DNA of 64,000 bases. Source: Bedellia somnulentella (taxonomy: Eukaryota; Arthropoda; Insecta; Lepidoptera; Bedelliidae). The stretch's first letter is position 1, and each line of letters opens with the position of its first letter. Location of the stretch: assembly GCA_963576735.1 (NCBI GenBank), contig OY755170.1, positions 17,530,875-17,594,874 of the forward strand, read 5' to 3'. A program made the position numbers and the translations under genes. This document shows, piece after piece, positions 58,336-64,000 of the stretch. The notes beneath the pieces were generated by a model. The model did not search any database. It saw nothing but the letters and a program-made list of their open reading frames with translations, and was not told the DNA's origin.

Positions 58336-58779
58336 ATACATACATACATACATACATATTCTCACGCCGTTAGTTCCCATTGGGGTAGGCAGAGACTATC
58401 GATCGCCACTTTGTACGATCCTGGCAAACCTCTCTGGCTTCGTTTACATCCATCAATCTTTTCATACATGCTCTTTTATTCTTCATACTGCGGACACCTG
58501 CCTTTTTGAGCACATTTTCTATTTGATCCAAATGTGTCCTCCGAGGTCGTCCTCTACTAACATTACCTTCCTCATTGGCTCTATATATCTCTTTCACCAA
58601 TTTACTGTCATCCATCCTCTCTATGTGCCCAAACCATCTCAACATTCCTTTTTCTATCTTTCTTACAATATCATCTTTTACACCACACCTTTCACGAATC
58701 ACATCATTCCTCACACGATCACATAACCTTACATTACACACTTTTCTGAGGGATCTCATTTCTACTGCATTCACTCTAC
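58336..58779 (-). mobile_element. LINE-B 5'-truncated insertion with 9-bp target duplication
   Basis: Flanked by TTGTTTAAC at 58327-58335 and 58780-58788. It is the longest LINE-B frame here, starting with NAVEMRSLRKVCNVRLCDRV and running without a stop to SIVSAYPNGN. The 3' tail on the minus strand is CGGCGTGAGAATATGTATG plus four TATG repeats. Confidence 0.9.
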
Positions 58780-59202
58780 TTGTTTAACTAATTTTAATAA
58801 CTAAAAAAAAACTGGATGTAGAAGACCCTTAATATATTATTTGATTTACTTATGTTCTCGCTGCTGCATCTGTTAAAAATATTTAATGAAACTAGGGTTG
58901 AAGAAATATTAAGGAGACTGGTTCTTTACTATCAAAGTATGGACTCTATGGGCTCCTAGTACATTTGATTTGTAGTTTGCATATATTTTGTGAATATATT
59001 TCTAAGTCTTTTTACCGTTTTACGTTTTTCGTATGATGAAAATATTTGAACTATCAAACCGATATAAATATGTATAAAAACACTATTTGGAAAAAATATT
59101 AATATACACGACTTTGATTTTGGTCGGTTTATACTGAAAAAGGGACCACGGGCCATAGATTTTTAAAAAGGGACTACGAGAGGGACCACGGGCAATAAGT
59201 CT

Positions 59203-59420
59203 ATGTATGTATGTATGTACTTTCCAAAAAGGGGTAGCAAGAGCTTTAGAGCTAGAAGCTCCTAAGCCACACTTGGTAGTTGAAAGGGGGCAAGATGGTA
59301 GAAATAAAGTATCGTTGGTGATGGGATTCCAACCGCATCACCCAAAAGCCATTTAAAAAGCCCCCTACCTTTTCCTTAGTCGCCTCTTACAACACCCGTG
59401 GTTAGAAAGGGGTAAGGAGT
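59203..59420 (-). mobile_element. SINE-A, diverged
   Basis: Tail ACATACATACATAGAC end at 59203, then CCAAAAAGGGGTAGCAAGAG, and CACCCGTGGTTAGAAAGGGG toward its 5' end at about 59400. Confidence 0.75.
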
Positions 59421-60690
59421 AGGAAAGGGGTAGTGAGTGGCTGAAAACCGAAAAAAAGTGTAAAGTAAACTATTAATTCCCAAAATATGAAAAGAATAGA
59501 TAAAGAAAAAAATATGGAAATACAAAATTGTCAGTGGTGAAAAGCATATGACAGGACGAAACAATATTTTACTGGTTAGTACTAACCTATCCTAAGTCTC
59601 AAAACGAAACTAATGTAAAGGAGTACATGCATATACTTCGGGGATTTCCGATGTAAACGATGGGTAATTTTGCTCTGAAACAGACATTACATCTTACGTG
59701 CTAGCCCAATATCGTCACCGATGGAAAGCAACACAATGAATTAAGGACCAGGTACCTATCAACTCAACAGCTATATAACGGTCTGGAAAACATAATAACC
59801 GTTAAGTTTATTACATAAAGCAATATTAACCATGCCCTTGATTAAAAGTGAAAACGAGTTCAGGGCTCAAAGCCTTTGCCACCTTCCAACTTGGCGGTAG
59901 GCAAGTGTTCTATATGTCGCAATGTATTATGGCCGAAGGATTCAGACAGAATCCATTGCCTCGAGTGATATGATACAATTTTATTATGCGTACCCGTCTT
60001 GCATTGTGACATGAACCCGTTTTATGAAAGTAACACAATTAACAACTTTCCTCGCTGACATTAATGTACTCGTTTGTCTGATACTGTGTGGTTATAATGA
60101 GGGGAACTACATTGAGATACCTTGCTTAAAACTTCACCTCGTGAGGAGCATTTGTACCAGTGTTTGGTAGTATCAGCTAAGGACAGCACTAACTCTATCT
60201 TCAAACAGAGGCAAACTAAGATGTTAGGGCCTTTAAGTGAATTTTCTACGAAGCGGGGACCCACCCAACCACCAACAACCTTAATCTTACAAACTTTTCC
60301 TCACTCAAATTGCGATAGTCGCTGTAGGATTTATTATTCCTAAAGATCAGACTGCCCGTTTTGGGGATATATAGGCGTGAGTATTTTATTAATGATTTTA
60401 AATTTATTGACCGTAATCTTCTTGGTATCATTTAATATACTAAATGTTGATGGGCTAAGTTGTTGTCGATGAGAAGGCTAACTCTTACTTTCATTGGTTT
60501 CAATATTTTACTTCCTCGCTCGGCTTGCTCCGCTAAAGTCCATGCGTGTACAGTAGATAACAAAATTAATAGATGTTAAACATTCGGCAGCATGCTTTCT
60601 GGACCTCTCCACAGCCTTCGGTAGGGTTCTGTACGAATTAATGTGAGAGAAATTAGCAAACGATTCAACTTTTCCTGGGCAGTTGATTTG
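59421..60690. other. No supported gene; SINE-A 3' remnant
   Basis: An old SINE-A 3' part lies at about 60290-60385 (GGCGTGAGTATTTT end, CAAATTGCGATAGTCGCTGT). Nothing else recognised. Confidence 0.45.
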
Positions 60691-60699
60691 ATACAAATG

Positions 60700-61400
60700 T
60701 TTAAATATTGGTACTGTCTTCAAGAGAACTTTGTGAGATGGGGTGACACATTATTAGAGTCCTATGTTCTTTCTTGTGGATTGAGACAGGGGGGTTGACT
60801 TCACCGACCTTGTTTAATTTATATGTTAATAAATTGTTAGAGAAGCTGAGCAATTCGGGTCTGGGTTGTTCAGTAGATTGATGTGTTATTAATAATATTA
60901 ATTAGGCAGATGATATTGTTTTGCTCTCTATCGTATGCTAAAGTCATGGTCTTAAACATAACATTAAGAAAGGGAAGTCATGCTGTTTTTGGCAGATTCG
61001 AATCAGTTGAGTGAGTTTCCACCAATCAGATTGTACGGAGATTCGCTTAAAAGAGTGTATGAATTTAAATATTTGGGCCACTGGATTAATGATAGGTTGC
61101 GTGACGATTTTGATATTAGCCGGGAGCGGAGGGCGTTGGCAGCGCGGTGCAATATGTTGGCCCGAAGGTTTTTTCGTAGTTCGGTGGCGGTAAAGATAGC
61201 GTTGTTCAAATCGTTTTTCCAAACGCTATATACTTGCACCGTTTGGGTTAATTACTCGCAGCATGTTTTCCACGTCCTTCGTGTCCAGTATAATAATGCG
61301 TTTAGGGTGATGTTGGGACTGAGCCGTTTTTCCTGCGCATCAGGGATTTTGTGGAGAATTTTTTTCGGAGGCGCGAGTGGATGGGTTTCACACTATAGTG
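60700..61400 (+). pseudogene. LINE-C reverse-transcriptase remnant
   Basis: The plus-strand piece 60980-61370 encodes YEFKYLGHWINDRLRDDFDI, then RERRALAARCNMLARRFF and YNNAFRVMLGLSRF. Upstream, decayed pieces of the G-RQGG box (about 60783) and ADDIVLLS (about 60905) lie in other frames with stops. Oldest of the three LINE-C copies. Confidence 0.8.
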
Positions 61401-61958
61401 CGAAAACGAAGTGCCTCTCTGATGTTCAAAACGCGGGAAAGTCCCAACAGCATCATAAACACATATTAGCGAATAGGCTCGATGACCAAGTATTAAAACA
61501 TCGGGTAAAGGCTTCAAGTTTCGATTAATTGTAATTAATATTTTAAATGTATATAAATAAATATATACTTACATATTATATGATTTAGTTGTATTACTGA
61601 CAAGAAATGCGACCATGTTCTGATAATAAAGGTTTTATTGATTTTTTCGATTTTTTTGAATTTTACAAATAATAATAAGGTTGGAATTGAGAATCTCCCA
61701 CAGGAGCCTCTTATCTTATTTTAGGTTAGTAAAAACAAAATCATTTTAGGCTGCTCAGTTTCAATCTTGGCTTATCCAAAAACGCAGGAAGAATAAAAAA
61801 AATTGAACAACATAACCTAAAAAGTAGAAAATAAGATGAAAATAAAAATACTTAGATTATTACTATTAGATATCTTGTTCTATTAGTGCAAATTTTAATG
61901 TATCTTTGTTCTATTTAATGAAATATAATATTCGCTGAAAGCTTGATAGGCTTACAAT

Positions 61959-62042
61959 ATGGCTGACAAAGGAGCTAAAGTGGCTGAAATATTTACCAAA
62001 GCTATAGCAGCTACAAAATGTTTTGATCATAATCTTCGTAAG
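61959..62042 (+). CDS. ACOT13: Thioesterase exon 1
   Basis: 28 codons from ATG (MADKGAKVAEIFTKA) to CGT AAG, then donor GTATGG. The start is taken because it is the only ATG upstream in frame and gives the family's usual N-terminal helix. Confidence 0.88.
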
Positions 62043-63383
62043 GTATGGTATGTGGTAGTGTTAGCCATAAGTTTTGAGACAAAAGTATAAAAAACCGGCC
62101 AAGTGGGAATCGGCTCACGTACGAAGGGTTCCGTACTAACGTGTATTATAGAAAATTACTTTTTTGTATGGAAGCCCCCTTTTGTATTTACTGCTTTTTA
62201 ATTATTTGTTTCGAAAAGTGCTATACAAGTAAATATTATGTAAACAAAATATGAACCGTCTACTTATTACCGTTTTTAATATTGAGCAAAACAATACGAA
62301 AAAAACAAGTTTAATTTATGGGGACCCTGCTTCATATTATGATTTTACTTTTTAGTAGATGTTATAGCGGCAACAAAAATAGATCATTTGTGAAAATGTC
62401 AGCTTTCTAGTTATAACGGTTTATGAGATACAGCAGAAATATTAATTGAGCAAAAAAATAATAAATAAAACTTGTTTATTGTATGGGGACCCCCTTAATA
62501 TCTTTTTTTACTTTTTAGTAGGTGTTGTACATCATTTTTGAAAGTTTCAGCTTATAGCTATCACAGTTTATGAGATACAGCCTGGAGACAGACAGACAGA
62601 CAGACTGCAAAGTTTTAGTAATAGGGTCCTGTTTTACCTTTTGGTACAAAAACATTAAAAATAAATGCAGTAATGTTCACCTTTTGTTTTTATTCTTTTT
62701 TCAGGTCAAAGTTATTGCTTGCAGTAAAGGGAGAATGGTTACGGAATTTCAAGTAGGGCCCGAACACCTTAATCAAAGAGGAACACTGCATGGAGGTTTT
62801 ATTGCTCATCTAGTAGATGCTATATCCACATATGCTTTGACTGCTAATGATACTGTTGAAACTAGAGGAATGTCCATCGAGCTGAGTGTAAGGTATTATA
62901 GCATATATATTACATTAATTTCTTTGAATGAGGGACTTGGAGCCTAGAAATTTAAAGTACATTGGTATCTTCATAGTGAAACTAAATATCTGACATTAAA
63001 ATATCATGTAGCAACAAAGTTGCTATGTAGTGTCAGCTTAGATCACAATAGCACTAACCAATTTCTTCCTGTAGGTGCAAGAGGTAACTTATGGTTTTGA
63101 GACTTTGTAAACTGATCATCCTTAACTTCTTCCCATACTGTAGCTCTGGCTGCCCCTATTTTTGATACTTATAACTTTGATTATTTGTATGTTTACTTTA
63201 TGTAATAAATTTGAATATATTTCCAGTTATATGAATGCAGCACGTGAAGGAGATAATATAGAAGTGGAAGCAATCACTAAAAAGTTAGGTAAAAAAATTG
63301 CCTTTCTTGAAGTTGAAGTACGAAACAAGGACAAGAATCAAGTTCTTGCATCAGGAAAGCATACAAAATACATAGGTATCTAA
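61959..63383 (+). CDS. ACOT13: ACOT13/THEM2-like acyl-CoA thioesterase, complete, three exons
   Basis: Exons 61959-62042, 62705-62892 and 63227-63383 sum to 429 nt: 142 residues plus TAA. Junctions are phase 0 and phase 2, GT/AG. The family hydrolyses long-chain acyl-CoAs to free fatty acid and CoA as a hotdog-fold tetramer at mitochondria and in cytosol. Visible signatures: HLNQRGTLHGG with N51, H57 and G58, then HLVDAIST with D66, the expected catalytic Asp, and the ending ASGKHTKYIGI, matching the GRHTKHLG end of the vertebrate enzyme. The alternative donor at 62888 would break the frame; ending at 62892 restores SVSYM, matching the family. Length fits the usual ~140 residues. Intron 1 holds a GGTTCCG-type repeat and intron 2 a decayed SINE-A. 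Confidence 0.94.
62085..62645 (-). mobile_element. GGTTCCG-type repeat in thioesterase intron 1
   Basis: AAAACCGGCCAAGTGGGAAT, ACGAAGGGTTCCGTACTAAC, then a GACA tract near 62588 and AATAGGGTCCTGTTTTACC at the end. Reverse orientation relative to the 54.3 kb copy, without its tandem duplication. Confidence 0.7.
62705..62892 (+). CDS. ACOT13: Thioesterase exon 2, catalytic core
   Basis: The acceptor TTTTTCAG ends at 62704; donor GTATTA at 62893. Holds the hotdog helix region with HGG and LVDAIST. 62 codons plus two bases. Confidence 0.92.
63018..63175 (+). mobile_element. Degenerate SINE-A in thioesterase intron 2
   Basis: CTATGTAGTGTCAGCTTAGA to CTGTAGCTCTGGCTGCCCC, with internal deletions. 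Confidence 0.65.
63227..63383 (+). CDS. ACOT13: Thioesterase exon 3, C-terminus
   Basis: Acceptor TTTCCAG ends at 63226. The first base completes Ser, then YMNAAREGDNIEVEA and KKIAFLEVEV. Stop TAA 63381-63383. Confidence 0.92.
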
Positions 63384-63417
63384 ATAAATGTATATAGATG
63401 CAGCATATGTTATTAGG

Positions 63418-63423
63418 AATAAA
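63418..63423 (+). terminator. Thioesterase poly(A) signal
   Basis: AATAAA 35 nt after the stop codon. Confidence 0.65.
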
Positions 63424-63824
63424 AACTGTAGATATTTTGTATATAGATATTTGTATAAGATTAAACGAAGAATATCAAATATCTCGACTCTTTTATGTCT
63501 ATCCTGGGGCGATGACACCATTAATTTCAATAAAATCTTATCAAAAACTATGATAAAATGACTAGTTGGTAAATCAACCCTTTTATATATAATATTCATT
63601 TTTCAGAAACTTATATTAAATAAAAATAAAACTTGGTTTTTTGCAGGCACATTTTATAATATAAACTTTCAATTGGATAATAGGATATGATTGGAGATCG
63701 ATTATATAGTTAATAACTGTTCCACTCATACAGTTTCATTAGTTCAATATACTTAATTCAAGTTTGTCAATGCCTGTGTTATGTTGCCAGTAAACCATAA
63801 CAAACATACACTTTCGAATATTAT

Positions 63825-64000
63825 TTATATATTGTTTCTGTAATGTTCAGTCCTGCTATCCCCTCTGTGCTTATTTCTACTGTCACATTTATTATCACAC
63901 GTTTCACAATCGGCCCAATACTCTAAATCAATACCTGGAATACTTTCACATTCAACAAGGCCTTCTTGTAAATCAGGAAGTAAAAATACATTGTCATTAA
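63825..64000 (-). CDS. C-terminal part of an unidentified gene, runs off the window
   Basis: The minus strand is open from the window edge to TAA at 63825-63827, about 58 residues. It begins NDNVFLLPDLQEGLVE, has CESIPGIDLEYWADCETCDN, and ends with a hydrophilic Arg/His tail (TEHYRNNI). The composition and lack of stops in an AT-rich region support coding. The Cys pattern C-x(14)-C-x2-C-x3-C could bind metal or form disulfides. It lacks an ATG because the gene starts outside the window. It converges on the thioesterase. Family not recognised. Confidence 0.6.
   Translation of the reverse strand, partial: NDNVFLLPDLQEGLVECESIPGIDLEYWADCETCDNKCDSRNKHRGDSRTEHYRNNI

Larger units (their letters stand above)
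57352..59199. repeat. 83-bp inverted repeat bracketing 1.7 kb, each copy next to a SINE-A
   Basis: The left arm is 57352-57434 (CTTATTGCCCGTGGTCCCTC onward) and the right arm 59117-59199, inverted. They differ at only a few positions. Each contains two CCCGTGGTCCCT motifs. Confidence 0.9.

Noticed and set aside
62705..62887. Alternative thioesterase donor at 62888 (GTAAGG)
   Set aside because: It would put exon 3 out of frame; the donor five bases later restores the family's conserved S-Y-M sequence.

Overview
This 64 kb window is AT-rich, intron-bearing animal DNA packed with retrotransposon, SINE, Helitron and MITE copies. It looks lepidopteran. The reasons are Helitron 3' ends of the form CGTGCGAAGC...CTAG, the (TATG)n-tailed SINEs and LINEs, TATA boxes paired with arthropod TCAGT initiators, and the types of gene present. 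This is inferred from sequence style, not from a database match. One 200-N assembly gap lies at 9948-10147.

Genes. (1) 4046-9719, minus strand: the last four coding exons of a ZDHHC3/ZDHHC7-type protein S-palmitoyltransferase; the N-terminal exon was not found. (2) 13222-13422, minus: one exon of an unidentified single-pass membrane protein with an acidic dileucine motif. (3) 23515-24425, plus: a complete three-exon gene for a 129-residue secreted Trp/Lys protein (WK1), with a clear TATA box, initiator and poly(A) signal. (4) 30381-31553, minus: the large exon of a related, much longer secreted protein (WK2). WK2 has a His/Asp/Glu block and two long Trp/Lys modules in which every Trp falls on a strict four-residue register. 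WK1 and WK2 converge tail to tail, about 6 kb apart. (5) 61959-63383, plus: a complete three-exon ACOT13/THEM2-like hotdog thioesterase of 142 residues. (6) 63825-64000, minus: the C-terminal end of an unidentified gene that runs off the window, tail to tail with (5).

Mobile DNA. Three LINE types occur. The first is a CR1/Jockey-group RT tail next to the gap. LINE-B is a family of C-terminal fragments with a (TATG)n tail. LINE-C has RT fragments at 12, 56 and 61 kb. SINE-A (about 250 bp, no evident tRNA head) and SINE-B (tRNA-headed, about 360 bp) both end in a hairpin-like module that resembles the LINE-B 3' end, so LINE-B may mobilise both. Helitrons (five complete or nearly complete, plus several loose ends), two hAT-type elements with exact 8-bp duplications, a Harbinger-type MITE with TAA duplications, and foldback elements fill much of the rest. 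Several insertions are nested and can be ordered in time by their target-site duplications: hAT in SINE-B, SINE-A in hAT, SINE-A in Helitron, LINE-B in SINE-A.

The most unusual points are the tetrad-register Trp/Lys protein pair, and a ten-copy tandem array in the palmitoyltransferase intron that repeats the 3' part of an exon with its splice donor. The long stretches at 32.6-35.5, 44.5-48 and 49-54 kb show no convincing gene.
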